Shown: one piece after another, positions 18,580 through 26,857 of the stretch
Numbering within the stretch: position 1 is the stretch's first letter
Layout of the letters: each line of letters starts with the position of its first letter
Position numbers and translations under genes: made by a program
Assembly (NCBI GenBank): GCA_017411435.1
Contig: JAFQQD010000024.1
Coordinates: 1 to 44,517, forward strand
Length of the DNA: 44,517 nt
Source of the DNA: Clostridia bacterium
GTDB taxonomy: Bacteria; Bacillota; Clostridia; UMGS1883
Reading direction: 5' to 3'
The notes under the pieces: generated by a model
What the model was told of the DNA's origin: nothing
Seen by the model: the letters and a program-made list of their open reading frames with translations, nothing else
Databases searched by the model: none

Positions 18580-19701
18580 ATGAATATGCGTATATGCGCT
18601 TATATTGATAAGGTCGCAATAATTCATAATTTTAATTCTATAAAGAAAAGACTTCCTGAAAATGTGAAGGTAATGCCCGTAATAAAGGCTGACGGATACG
18701 GTCACGGTGCCAGTATTTTTGCAAGTCTTCTTTGTGATAAATGTGACTATTTTGCGGTTGCTACAATTGATGAAGCGATTGCACTGCGTAAAGAAGGTAT
18801 AAAAAATCCTATCCTCATCCTGGGCCGTGTTTTTCCTGATGATATAGAAGCTGCAATCAGGGAAGATGTAACTGTTACGGCCTTTACATTTGATGAGGTG
18901 CAGTGGGTATCCAAAACCGCTGAAAAGACAGGGAAGATTGCCAAAATACATATCCCCATTGACACAGGTATGTCAAGGATAGGTTTTCAGCCTACAGAAG
19001 AATATGCGGATACAGTGAAAGAAATTTCTTTGCTTCCCAACATAGAACTTGAGGGGGTTTTCTCACACTTTGCAACTGCAGATGAAGAGGATAAATCCTT
19101 CACAAATAATCAGGCAGAGCGTTTTAGGAATTTCAAAAAAATGCTTGAAGACCGCGGTGTTAATATAAAAATCTATCACAGTGCAAACAGCGGTGCAATT
19201 CTGCAGCACAAGGATTTCTGCTTTGATATGGTAAGACCGGGAATAATCCTTTACGGTCTTGCTCCGAGCGGATACCTTAAAGAAGATATAACAGACCTGA
19301 AGCCCGTTATGCAGCTTCATTCCCATGTAGCATTCGTGAAAATGATTAAAAAGGGAGAAACAGTAAGCTATGGCAGAACATTTACTGCCGGGGACGATAT
19401 GAAGATTGCCACAATCCCCGTAGGCTATGCAGACGGCTACCCGCGGCTTCTTTCAGGTAAGGGCAGGGTAATTATAAACGGCAGCTATGCACCCATCGTA
19501 GGCAGAATCTGTATGGACCAGTTTATGGTGGATGTTACTCATATTGAAAATGTAAGCCTGGGTGACAGGGTAATCCTCATGGGAAGCGAAAACGGCATCA
19601 GCATAACGGCTGACGAGATAGCCGATTTTGCACAGACAATAAATTACGAGATAGTTTGCGGTGTGTCAAAACGCGTGCCTCGAATTACTCTTGGGAAGTG
19701 A
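18580..19701 (+). CDS. alr: Alanine racemase
   Basis: Alr is the PLP-dependent racemase that supplies D-alanine for peptidoglycan. The PLP lysine lies in VIKADGYGHGA near residue 35. The second catalytic base region (SYGRTF) and CMDQFMVD near the C-terminus are present. The length of 373 residues is typical. It starts 5 bases after pgsA in the operon. A catabolic form cannot be excluded, but the housekeeping context favours the biosynthetic role. Confidence 0.96.
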   Translation: MNMRICAYIDKVAIIHNFNSIKKRLPENVKVMPVIKADGYGHGASIFASLLCDKCDYFAVATIDEAIALRKEGIKNPILILGRVFPDDIEAAIREDVTVTAFTFDEVQWVSKTAEKTGKIAKIHIPIDTGMSRIGFQPTEEYADTVKEISLLPNIELEGVFSHFATADEEDKSFTNNQAERFRNFKKMLEDRGVNIKIYHSANSGAILQHKDFCFDMVRPGIILYGLAPSGYLKEDITDLKPVMQLHSHVAFVKMIKKGETVSYGRTFTAGDDMKIATIPVGYADGYPRLLSGKGRVIINGSYAPIVGRICMDQFMVDVTHIENVSLGDRVILMGSENGISITADEIADFAQTINYEIVCGVSKRVPRITLGK

Positions 19702-19705
19702 TTAA

Positions 19706-21052
19706 TTGAAAGCAAAAACAGTATTTGTATGTAAAGAATGTGGAAACGAATCTCCTAAATGGATGGGAAGATGTACCGCATGCGGAACATGGAACTCTAT
19801 GATTGAAGAGGTTTTGGAAAAAACCTCTTCTGCTAAGATAAAAAAGAAAGTTTCTCCCGTCCTTATAAAAGAAGTTTCGACACAAGAGGGAGAACGCAAG
19901 AGCGCAGGAAGCGATGAGCTTGACCGTGTGCTCGGTGGCGGAATTGTAAAAGGCTCACTTGTCCTTTGCGGTGGCGAACCCGGTATTGGTAAGTCTACGC
20001 TTCTTTTACAAGTAGCAAAACATGCATCAGAAGAGGGCACGGTGCTCTATGTTTCAGGCGAAGAATCTGACAAGCAGATTCGCCTTCGTGCAGAGCGTCT
20101 TGGCGCTATTTCTGACTCGCTCTATGTTCTTAACGAAACAGACCTTGAATCAATCCTCGATGCAATTGAGGTTATGAAGCCTGCACTTGTGATTGCGGAT
20201 TCCATACAGACTCTTTATTCGCAGAATCTTACATCTGCGCCCGGAAGTGTAGGACAGGTAAGGGAATGTACGCTAAAATTTATGGAGCTTGCAAAAAGCA
20301 CGGGAACAACCGTATTTATTGTTGGTCATGTTACAAAGGAAGGCTCTATCGCAGGTCCGAGAGTGCTTGAGCATATGGTTGATTCTGTTTTGTACTTCGA
20401 GGGTGAAAGACATCAGAGCTACCGTATCGTCCGTGCCGTTAAAAACCGTTTCGGTTCAACAAACGAAATCGGTGTATTTGAAATGACGGACAAGGGTCTT
20501 GTCGATGTGCCCAACCCATCGCATATGCTTCTTTCGGGAAGACCTGTTGATGCTCCCGGAAGTGCAATCGTATGCTCGGTTGAGGGGACGCGTCCCATCC
20601 TTGCAGAAATACAGGCACTCGTTTCAAAAAGTAGTTTCACAATGCCTAGACGAATGGCAACAGGTGTTGATTTCAACCGTGTTTCGCTTATATTGACAGT
20701 TCTTGAAAAGCGTATGGGGCTGCATCTTGGCGACCACGATGCATATGTAAATGTAACGGGTGGAATTAAACTTGACGAATCAGCAACCGACCTTGCAATC
20801 GCTTGTGCGATTGCATCAAGTTTCCGTGAAAAGCCTCTTCCTCAGGATATGGCATTTTTCGGCGAAATCGGACTTACTGGTGAAATCCGCACAGTAACTC
20901 AGGCATCAAGACGAATTGCTGAAATAAAGAAGATGGGTTTTCGCCGTTGTATGCTCCCGTTTGACTGTCTGGGAAGTATTGATAAGTGTGACGGTATTGA
21001 ACTTATTGCTGTAAAAACACTCTCAGATGCATTAGCCTATATTAAGGAGTAA
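19706..21052 (+). CDS. radA: DNA repair protein RadA
   Basis: RadA (Sms) is a RecA-related, DnaB-like helicase that promotes branch migration during recombination. It has a four-cysteine zinc finger (CKECGN...CTACGTW) at residues about 9-30, Walker A GEPGIGKST, the RadA-specific KNRFGSTNE motif and a C-terminal Lon-protease-like domain. The start is TTG at 19706, just before the zinc finger, with GGGAAG upstream; no ATG or GTG fits. The length of 448 residues is normal. A perfect 11-bp inverted repeat (19805-19830) lies between finger and ATPase. Confidence 0.95.
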   Translation: MKAKTVFVCKECGNESPKWMGRCTACGTWNSMIEEVLEKTSSAKIKKKVSPVLIKEVSTQEGERKSAGSDELDRVLGGGIVKGSLVLCGGEPGIGKSTLLLQVAKHASEEGTVLYVSGEESDKQIRLRAERLGAISDSLYVLNETDLESILDAIEVMKPALVIADSIQTLYSQNLTSAPGSVGQVRECTLKFMELAKSTGTTVFIVGHVTKEGSIAGPRVLEHMVDSVLYFEGERHQSYRIVRAVKNRFGSTNEIGVFEMTDKGLVDVPNPSHMLLSGRPVDAPGSAIVCSVEGTRPILAEIQALVSKSSFTMPRRMATGVDFNRVSLILTVLEKRMGLHLGDHDAYVNVTGGIKLDESATDLAIACAIASSFREKPLPQDMAFFGEIGLTGEIRTVTQASRRIAEIKKMGFRRCMLPFDCLGSIDKCDGIELIAVKTLSDALAYIKE

Positions 21053-21056
21053 AAAA

Positions 21057-21779
21057 ATGAGCAAAACTGTATTTATAACAGGTGGCAGCCGCGGTATCGG
21101 AAAATGCGCGGCAGAGCTTTTTTATAAAAACGGATACAATGTGGTAATAAACTATAACAATAGCGAAAAAGAAGCGCTTGAACTTTCTGACTCTCTTGCA
21201 GGCAGCCTTGCTCTCAAAGGCGATGTTTCAAATGAAAACGATGTAAGAGAAATGCTCCAAAAGGCAATAACCCATTTTGGCAAAATAGATGTTGTTATAA
21301 ATAATGCAGGTGTATCTTTTTCAAAACTGGTTACCGAAACAACCCTTTCCGATTGGGAAAATCTTTTCGGCATCAATGTAACGGGAACATTTCTTATGAG
21401 CAAATACACCGCAGAGCATATGATAAAAAACCACAGCGGAAAAATCATAAATGTAAGTTCAATATGGGGAGTAAGCGGTGCCTCCTGCGAAAGCTGTTAC
21501 AGTGCCTCGAAGGGTGCAGTTATATCTTTTACAAAAGCTCTTGCCAAGGAGCTTGGTCCCTCAGGAATAACGGTAAATGCAGTTGCCCCGGGCTTTATTG
21601 ATACCGATATGAATAAAAATATATCCCCCGAAGAACGCGAAGCCTTCCGCGAAGAAACACCGCTTGGGAAAATCGGTACACCTGAAGATGTAGCAAATCT
21701 TCTATTGTTTCTTGCGTCAGACAGCGCTGGTTTTATTACAGGGCAAGTGATAGGAATAGATGGCGGCGTGATATTATAA
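21057..21779 (+). CDS. SDR family oxidoreductase (FabG-like)
   Basis: A 240-residue classical short-chain dehydrogenase. The NAD(P) loop is GGSRGIG near residues 9-15, with NNAG and the catalytic Ser (NVSSIWG) and YSASK (Tyr and Lys) motifs. It ends with the IGIDGGVIL tail seen in 3-oxoacyl-ACP reductase homologues. It is the last gene of the lepA operon, 4 bases after radA, and is not next to other fatty-acid synthesis genes. It is therefore probably a FabG paralogue, and the substrate is uncertain. Confidence 0.85.
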   Translation: MSKTVFITGGSRGIGKCAAELFYKNGYNVVINYNNSEKEALELSDSLAGSLALKGDVSNENDVREMLQKAITHFGKIDVVINNAGVSFSKLVTETTLSDWENLFGINVTGTFLMSKYTAEHMIKNHSGKIINVSSIWGVSGASCESCYSASKGAVISFTKALAKELGPSGITVNAVAPGFIDTDMNKNISPEEREAFREETPLGKIGTPEDVANLLLFLASDSAGFITGQVIGIDGGVIL

Positions 21780-21787
21780 CAAAAAAC

Positions 21788-21847
21788 AATCCTCCTGCAT
21801 ATAATTTTAATGGGCGATGCCTACTAAATTATATAGGAGGATTTTTT
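21788..21847 (+). terminator. Terminator-like hairpin whose 3' arm holds the next RBS
   Basis: The arms 21788-21807 and 21826-21843 are complementary except for a two-base GC bulge, and a T6 run follows directly, as in an intrinsic terminator for the lepA operon. The 3' arm contains AGGAGG, the Shine-Dalgarno of the Cys-rich gene. Read-through RNA would therefore have a hidden RBS. Confidence 0.75.
21796..21826 (+). promoter_or_regulatory. Sigma-G-like promoter inside the hairpin
   Basis: TGCATA (21796-21801) matches the sigma-G -35 TGHATA. CCTACTA (21820-21826), 18 bases on, matches the -10 CATWMTA with one mismatch. Transcription would start near 21833, after most of the hairpin, giving a leader with a free Shine-Dalgarno. 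This is a by-eye match and needs experimental support. Confidence 0.45.
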
Positions 21848-22675
21848 ATGGAAGAAAAACTTACCGGTTCCTTTGGTTGTAAGGAAAAGGTATGCATACA
21901 GACCGATAAAATATACGATTCATGCAGAAGCAAGGAATGTATCGAATGTATGAGAGTGTACTTAACAGAAACAGGTCAGGAAATAATTGACCGCGCAGTT
22001 GATGTCAAATGCCGAAAGGCAGAGGTAGTGTGGGTGTTCAGCGATGTTGAGAAAATGCCCTTTAACCGCGGTTACTACACCGTTGACCTGACATTCTTCT
22101 TCCGCGTGTCTCTTGATGCGTATACAGGTGTTTCGCGTCCTGTTACTGTTGAGGGTGTAGCTACTTACAATAAAAAGGTAGTCCTTTTCGGTAGCGAGGG
22201 AAGTGCAAAGATTTTCACTTCAAGATATAAAAAAGACAGTTTTGACCCTCAGCTCTGGCAGAAAACCAATATGCCAAAGGCAGTGGTGGAAACTTTAGAT
22301 CCGATTTGCCTCGGCGTAAAGTTTGCAGAACCAAGAGAGAAGTGCTGTCACTATGGCGATGACGAAATCGATGTAACGAGCATTCCCGACTGCGTATGCA
22401 GAGTGTTTGAAGACCGATTCGTAAATTGCCGTGAAGACCAGAGAAAGGTTTATATCTCTCTTGGTCTTTTCACTATCATTAAACTTGAAAGAAATGTTCA
22501 GCTTCTTATCCCTGCGTACGATTTCTGCATTCCCGAAAAGGAATGTGTTACAAGCTCTCCCGATGACCCGTGTGAAATTTTCGCAAATATTAATTTCCCC
22601 ATTGACGAATTTTTCCCGCCCGTTGAGGATTGCTTAAAAGAAACAGCCCCCGATTGCTGTTGTAGTGAAGACTAA
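21848..22675 (+). CDS. Cys-rich conserved hypothetical protein, possibly sporulation-linked
   Basis: A 275-residue soluble protein that I do not recognise firmly. It has no signal peptide or membrane helix. Cysteines cluster at the N-terminus (FGCKEKVCIQ, SCRSKECIEC), in the middle (EKCCHYG, PDCVCRVF) and at the extreme C-terminus (PDCCCSED). Between them lie beta-rich segments such as YYTVDLTFFFRV. AGGAGG lies 8 bases before the ATG. Cysteine-rich proteins of this kind are often spore-coat or spore-associated in Clostridia, and the sigma-G-like promoter agrees, but this is inference. It has its own strong terminator at 22678-22713. Confidence 0.65.
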   Translation: MEEKLTGSFGCKEKVCIQTDKIYDSCRSKECIECMRVYLTETGQEIIDRAVDVKCRKAEVVWVFSDVEKMPFNRGYYTVDLTFFFRVSLDAYTGVSRPVTVEGVATYNKKVVLFGSEGSAKIFTSRYKKDSFDPQLWQKTNMPKAVVETLDPICLGVKFAEPREKCCHYGDDEIDVTSIPDCVCRVFEDRFVNCREDQRKVYISLGLFTIIKLERNVQLLIPAYDFCIPEKECVTSSPDDPCEIFANINFPIDEFFPPVEDCLKETAPDCCCSED

Positions 22676-22677
22676 AT

Positions 22678-22713
22678 AAAAAAGAGGTTGCGGAATTCCG
22701 CAACCTCTTTTTT
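22678..22713. terminator. Bidirectional terminator (Cys-rich gene / lysS)
   Basis: A 36-bp perfect palindrome centred on GAATTC, with A and T tracts at the ends. It serves the convergent Cys-rich gene and lysS. Confidence 0.9.
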
Positions 22714-22747
22714 GCCAATAAATGTTCTGTGCATTTTACCGAGCCCT

Positions 22748-24766
22748 TTAAGAGATAGGTGTACCCTCGGGGATAGCATCGTCCACAAATATAACCTTAC
22801 ATCCGCAGGCATTATTTGTACCTGCAAGAAGCATACCGTTGCTTGTAACACCGCTAAAGCGTGCGCTCTTAAGGTTTGCTACAACGATAATCTTCTTACC
22901 TACAAGTTCTTCGGGCTTATAATCGTGCTTAATACTTGAAACAATAACTCTTTCATCCAGACCGTCAAAAAGAGTAAGCTTTAAGCAGTTATGGGACTTT
23001 CTGATTTCGTTAACCTTTACAATCTTGCAAACGCGAAGGTCAATTTTGGAGAACATATCGATATCAATTTCATCCTTAATGGGTTGTACAGGATCGGGCT
23101 CACCGTAAACCTTTTCGGGAACTACTTCTTCAACTACTTCTTCTACGGGAGGGTTCTTTTCAATCTCGGTCATAGGAGTGGAGAAGTCGAGAAGATTTAA
23201 GTAGCTTTCCTTGTCAACTGCGAAAAGGAATAGATAGAGTCTGGGTCCGCGCTCTTTATCTATAATAAGCTTGTACACATTCTTGAAGAACTGACCCTGA
23301 ATACCCTTAAGCTCCTTGGGGTCCATATCTTCGCCAAAAATTTTCTTGGGTATAGCGTAAAGTTCGCTGTTAAGCTCGTCAAGTGTATAGCCGTCAGTTT
23401 TCAGGAATTCGCAAAGAAGCTCGATTTCCTTCTTTTCCTCATCTGTGAAGCTGTTGTAAAGCTCCCAGTTACGGTATGTGCGAAGACGGTTAACATTTTC
23501 CGGAGAACACTGTTCAAGCCAGAATTTAGCTCTCTCAAGTCTGTCTGCAAAGTCTTCATATTTGTAGGGTGTGCCGATTTTTTCGAAAACGATTTCAAGC
23601 ATAGGAACATTGAAGTTAACAACACTTCCAAGCTGAACAAGAAGGCTCATAGGAACTGTAGCGGGCTTTCTGCCCTCAACGGTTGTGTTGTACATAACGC
23701 CCTGAGCATGCTCGTCTGCAGTGCCTTCTTCCCAGGCGGATTGCATCTTGTCAAATTCAAAATACTGACGAAGGATACCGTCATCGAAACAGAAGTCAAA
23801 CGCCTTTAGAGGCTCAGTCTTGGAGTAAAGCCACAATATAACTTCGGGCTGGTAAAGGCGGAGAAGTGTTTCAGGAGTAAGGTTAAGTCCTGATGAACCG
23901 GACATCTTACCTGTTGTACCCTTGATACCGATGAATTCATAACCCTGGAAAATCGGAGGCTCGAAACCAAAGATTTCCTTTGAAATATCCTTGCTTGTAT
24001 CGTAACTGCCGTGTCTTGCAGCATGGTCCTTTCCACCCGGCTCAAAGTCTACGCCCTCATACATCCAGCGCATAGGCCAGTCAATCTTCCATGCAAGCTT
24101 GCAGTTAAAATCCTTTGTAAAATCAAAGCTTCCGCTGTGACCGCATTCGCAGGAATACTCGGCAACGGTGCAATCATCTGAAAGAGAATGAATCTTTGTA
24201 GTATCCTTACCGCAAACGGGGCAGTAGATGCTTACGGGGTAGTACGCCTCACGCTCGCCTTCCTGAGCCTGCTGCGTACGGTGTGAATCGAGAATATCAA
24301 AAATCTCACCGCGCTTACGAAGGGCGTGGAGGATATGTTCTACATACTTACCGCTTCTGTACATTTCGGCCTGATGACGATAGTCCATATCTATACCGAA
24401 TTTCACGATTGATTCTTCAAATTCTTTTTCAAAATACTCGGCATATGTCTTTATTTCCGGAGCATCGGCAAAGGGGTTTTCAATATCAGCATAGGGTTTT
24501 CCAATATACTGCTCAAAATCGTCACGCACCTTGGCAACATTTACAGGCACCTTTCTGAGTCTGTCAAATTCATCCCACGAGAAAAGAAGCTTTGCTTTTT
24601 TGCCCATTTTGCGAAGTGCTCTTACAACAAAGTAACTTGTTGCAATATCGCGGAAATTACCAATATGAATAGAACCTGAGGGACTGATACCTGCGGCACA
24701 TACATATTCTTCTTTATTGGGATTTCTCTCAATAATTCTTTGTGCTATTTCTTCTGACCAATGCAT
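22748..24766 (-). CDS. lysS: Class I lysyl-tRNA synthetase with C-terminal tRNA-binding OB domain
   Basis: This enzyme charges tRNA-Lys. It is the class I (archaeal-type) LysRS, not the class II form usual in bacteria: HIGN at residues 34-37 replaces HIGH, and KMSGSSG serves as the KMSKS loop. A zinc-finger-like insert (CPVCGK...CECGH) lies near 185-210. After the class I body (about 530 residues) come an acidic linker (VEEVVEEVVPEKV) and about 105 residues of an EMAPII/Trbp111-like OB fold (FSKIDLRVCKI, SNGMLLAG), as found at the end of many MetRS proteins. This fusion explains the 672-residue length. The gene is monocistronic with its own promoter. Confidence 0.93.
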   Translation of the reverse strand: MHWSEEIAQRIIERNPNKEEYVCAAGISPSGSIHIGNFRDIATSYFVVRALRKMGKKAKLLFSWDEFDRLRKVPVNVAKVRDDFEQYIGKPYADIENPFADAPEIKTYAEYFEKEFEESIVKFGIDMDYRHQAEMYRSGKYVEHILHALRKRGEIFDILDSHRTQQAQEGEREAYYPVSIYCPVCGKDTTKIHSLSDDCTVAEYSCECGHSGSFDFTKDFNCKLAWKIDWPMRWMYEGVDFEPGGKDHAARHGSYDTSKDISKEIFGFEPPIFQGYEFIGIKGTTGKMSGSSGLNLTPETLLRLYQPEVILWLYSKTEPLKAFDFCFDDGILRQYFEFDKMQSAWEEGTADEHAQGVMYNTTVEGRKPATVPMSLLVQLGSVVNFNVPMLEIVFEKIGTPYKYEDFADRLERAKFWLEQCSPENVNRLRTYRNWELYNSFTDEEKKEIELLCEFLKTDGYTLDELNSELYAIPKKIFGEDMDPKELKGIQGQFFKNVYKLIIDKERGPRLYLFLFAVDKESYLNLLDFSTPMTEIEKNPPVEEVVEEVVPEKVYGEPDPVQPIKDEIDIDMFSKIDLRVCKIVKVNEIRKSHNCLKLTLFDGLDERVIVSSIKHDYKPEELVGKKIIVVANLKSARFSGVTSNGMLLAGTNNACGCKVIFVDDAIPEGTPIS

Positions 24767-24801
24767 AGTTCATCATCCTTTTATTTTGCATATTCCAAGT
24801 T

Positions 24802-24830
24802 ATTATATATCTTTTTTGCTCTTTTGTCAA
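24802..24830 (-). promoter_or_regulatory. Promoter for lysS
   Basis: On the minus strand perfect TTGACA (24825-24830) and TATAAT (24802-24807) are separated by 17 bases, 35 bases before the start codon. No T-box was seen in this short leader. Confidence 0.8.
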
Positions 24831-24858
24831 TTATTTCGGGGGACTTCTGAAAAATACC

Positions 24859-24887
24859 TTGACAAAATTGTAAGAATGTGTCATAAT
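24859..24887 (+). promoter_or_regulatory. Promoter for the glycine riboswitch-symporter transcript
   Basis: TTGACA (24859-24864) and CATAAT (24882-24887) with a 17-base spacer, ending just before the first aptamer. Confidence 0.75.
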
Positions 24888-24908
24888 ATCACTGTTATTT
24901 TAATATTG

Positions 24909-25096
24909 GCTATGTGAAGTTTGCAGGAAAGTGGCGTTTCGCCTGCCGAAGGAGTAACACTCTCAGGAGCAATATTTGTAAAGACTGCATACGGATAGCT
25001 CTCCGGAGAAGTCCGCTTCTTGATATTAAAGAAGCAAAAGGATGCCGAAGGTGCAAGGCGCATTTATGCGCTAATCTCTCAGGCAAAAGGACGGAG
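24909..25096 (+). promoter_or_regulatory. Tandem glycine riboswitch
   Basis: Two glycine aptamers lie head to tail. Aptamer 1 (24909-24999) is closed by GCTAT/ATAGC and contains the core GCCGAAGGAGTAAC. Aptamer 2 (25000-25096) is closed by CTCCG/CGGAG and holds GCCGAAGGTGCAA and the canonical CTCTCAGGCAAAAGGAC. The 3' core of aptamer 1 (CTCTCAGGAGCAAT and onwards) departs from consensus. The downstream gene is an AGCS symporter, a known target of this class. Together with the promoter and terminator it fills the 428-base gap before the gene. Confidence 0.92.
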
Positions 25097-25128
25097 GTAT
25101 ACGGCAATATTGCTGTATTTACTGCGCG

Positions 25129-25161
25129 GAGTTTTTCTATTTGTGAAAACTCTGTTTTTTT
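25129..25161 (+). terminator. Riboswitch expression-platform terminator
   Basis: A stem of GAGTTTT (25129-25135) with AAAACTC (25146-25152) is followed by a T7 run. It lies 32 bases after aptamer 2, so glycine probably controls transcription termination. A second hairpin (about 25098-25118) between them may be the competing fold. Confidence 0.65.
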
Positions 25162-25194
25162 ATTTCGCAGGCCAAAAGAAAGGAAGTTTTATTT

Positions 25195-26718
25195 ATGATG
25201 CAGTGGTTGACTGATTTCAACAATGTCATCAACAGTTTTGTGTGGGGAAAGGGCCTTTATCTTCTTCTCTTCACAGGCGTACTCACAACAATCATCACAG
25301 GTGTGTTCCAGATAACACACATCAGACACTGGTTTAGTGAAACGCTCGGTTCGCTTTTCAAGAAAGATGTTTCAGGTCATGTTAAGGGCAAGGCGATTTC
25401 ACAGTTTCAGGCGCTTTGTACTGCTCTTGCAGCAACAATCGGTGTCGGTAATATTGCCGGTGTTGCAGCAGCTATCGTAGGTGGTGGCCCCGGTGCAGTG
25501 TTCTGGATGTGGATAGCAGCATTCTTTGGCATGATGACAAACTATTCTGAAAATATCCTTGGTATCTATTACAGAAGAAAGAATGCTAACGGCGAATGGT
25601 CAGGCGGTGCTATGTACTACCTTGCTGACGGTCTGGGTTCATATAAAAACTGCAAATGGATAGGTAAGATTCTCGCAATACTCTTCTCAATCTTTGCTAT
25701 CCTCGCATCATTCGGTATCGGTGCAATGGGTCAGATCAACAAAATCGTTGTAAATATGGTTTCAGCGTTTGACATTCCTGCTCTTTCTTCAAAAATTCTT
25801 TACGAAGGCGTATCAGTTTATCACATCATTATTGGTGTAGTGCTTCTTGTGATTGCGGCACTTATCATCCTCGGTGGTCTTAAGAGAATTGCAAACTTTG
25901 CTGAAAAAGTAGTGCCTTTTATGGTTGTTCTTTTCGTTGCAGGAAGCATTATTATTCTCTGCAAAAACTATGCAGTCATAGGTGATGCGTTCAAGTCAAT
26001 CTTTAAGTATGCATTTACAGTTCCCGCTGCTCTTGGTGGCGTAGGCGGTATTGTGGTTAAGGATATCGTAACACAGGGCTGTAAACGAGGCGTATTTTCT
26101 AACGAGGCAGGTCTTGGTTCATCTGTTATGGTACACTCCAACTCCAATGTTGTTGAGCCTGTTCGTCAGGGACTCTGGGGTATTTTCGAAGTGTTTGCAG
26201 ATACAATGGTTGTTTGTACAATGACTGCACTTGTGGTTCTTACAAGCGGATTTATAAACCTTGATACAGGTGCTCTTGCGGAAGGCGTAACAGATGCAAC
26301 TCTCGTTGCAAATGCTTTCGCAACAGTATTTGGCGGCTTTGGTGCAAAGTTCATTGCAATAGCAATTCTTCTTTTTGCATTTACAACGGTTCTTGGCTGG
26401 GACCACTACGGAAGCAAGGCGTGGGAATACATCTTCGGAACAAAGTCACTTCCCGTTTATAAGGTTATTCACCTTATCACAATCTTCCTTGGTGCAGTCT
26501 TAACATCTTCACTTGCATGGGACATTTCAGATACCTTCAACGGCCTTATGATGGTACCCAACCTTATCGGCGTAATTGCTCTTTCAGGACTCGTAATGAA
26601 AATTACAAAGAACTATGTTGACAGACGCCTTAAGGGCAAGGACATCAAGCCTATGATTTCAGTTTTCCCCGAAATTCAGGAAGAACAGGAAAAGGCTCTT
26701 GCGGAAGGTCATAAATAA
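25195..26718 (+). CDS. AGCS family alanine/glycine:cation symporter
   Basis: A 507-residue integral membrane protein of the alanine or glycine:cation symporter family, with about ten or more helices. Family blocks include GVFQITHIRHW, ATIGVGNIAGVAAAIVGGGPGAVFWMW and GVFSNEAGLGSS. It probably imports glycine or alanine with sodium. The glycine riboswitch in its leader points to glycine as the regulating ligand and likely substrate. GAAAGGAAG precedes the ATG at 25195; a second ATG follows immediately at 25198. Confidence 0.94.
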   Translation: MMQWLTDFNNVINSFVWGKGLYLLLFTGVLTTIITGVFQITHIRHWFSETLGSLFKKDVSGHVKGKAISQFQALCTALAATIGVGNIAGVAAAIVGGGPGAVFWMWIAAFFGMMTNYSENILGIYYRRKNANGEWSGGAMYYLADGLGSYKNCKWIGKILAILFSIFAILASFGIGAMGQINKIVVNMVSAFDIPALSSKILYEGVSVYHIIIGVVLLVIAALIILGGLKRIANFAEKVVPFMVVLFVAGSIIILCKNYAVIGDAFKSIFKYAFTVPAALGGVGGIVVKDIVTQGCKRGVFSNEAGLGSSVMVHSNSNVVEPVRQGLWGIFEVFADTMVVCTMTALVVLTSGFINLDTGALAEGVTDATLVANAFATVFGGFGAKFIAIAILLFAFTTVLGWDHYGSKAWEYIFGTKSLPVYKVIHLITIFLGAVLTSSLAWDISDTFNGLMMVPNLIGVIALSGLVMKITKNYVDRRLKGKDIKPMISVFPEIQEEQEKALAEGHK

Positions 26719-26728
26719 TTAAATACAT

Positions 26729-26765
26729 AAAACACCTCTTGTTTGATTAGCAAGAGGTGTTTTTT
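26729..26765 (+). terminator. Terminator after the AGCS gene
   Basis: Perfect 13-bp arms (26729-26741 and 26751-26763) with a 9-base loop and a T6 tract. The T-tract forms the edge of dispersed repeat copy B. Confidence 0.9.
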
Positions 26766-26857
26766 ACCGTATAGGAATTTGTGTATTTTTCGCGAGCAGA
26801 GTTTGTCAGTTTGAACTTTAGATAGAACGCGAAATGGGTGAAGCGGCACGCTTCTTT
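26761..26857. repeat. Dispersed intergenic repeat, copy B (3' of yycI)
   Basis: Homologous to 151-252 in the same orientation. Here TTTCGCG and CGCGAAA can pair perfectly over 7 bp around about 35 nt, and AAGCG-GCA-CGCTT forms a small hairpin at the end touching the yycI stop codon. The near end runs into the AGCS terminator T-tract. Confidence 0.65.

Noticed and set aside
19805-19830. Perfect 11-bp inverted repeat with GGAA loop inside radA
   Set aside because: It encodes a low-complexity Glu/Lys/Ser linker and has no T-run; much weaker than the recG palindrome, so chance is reasonable.
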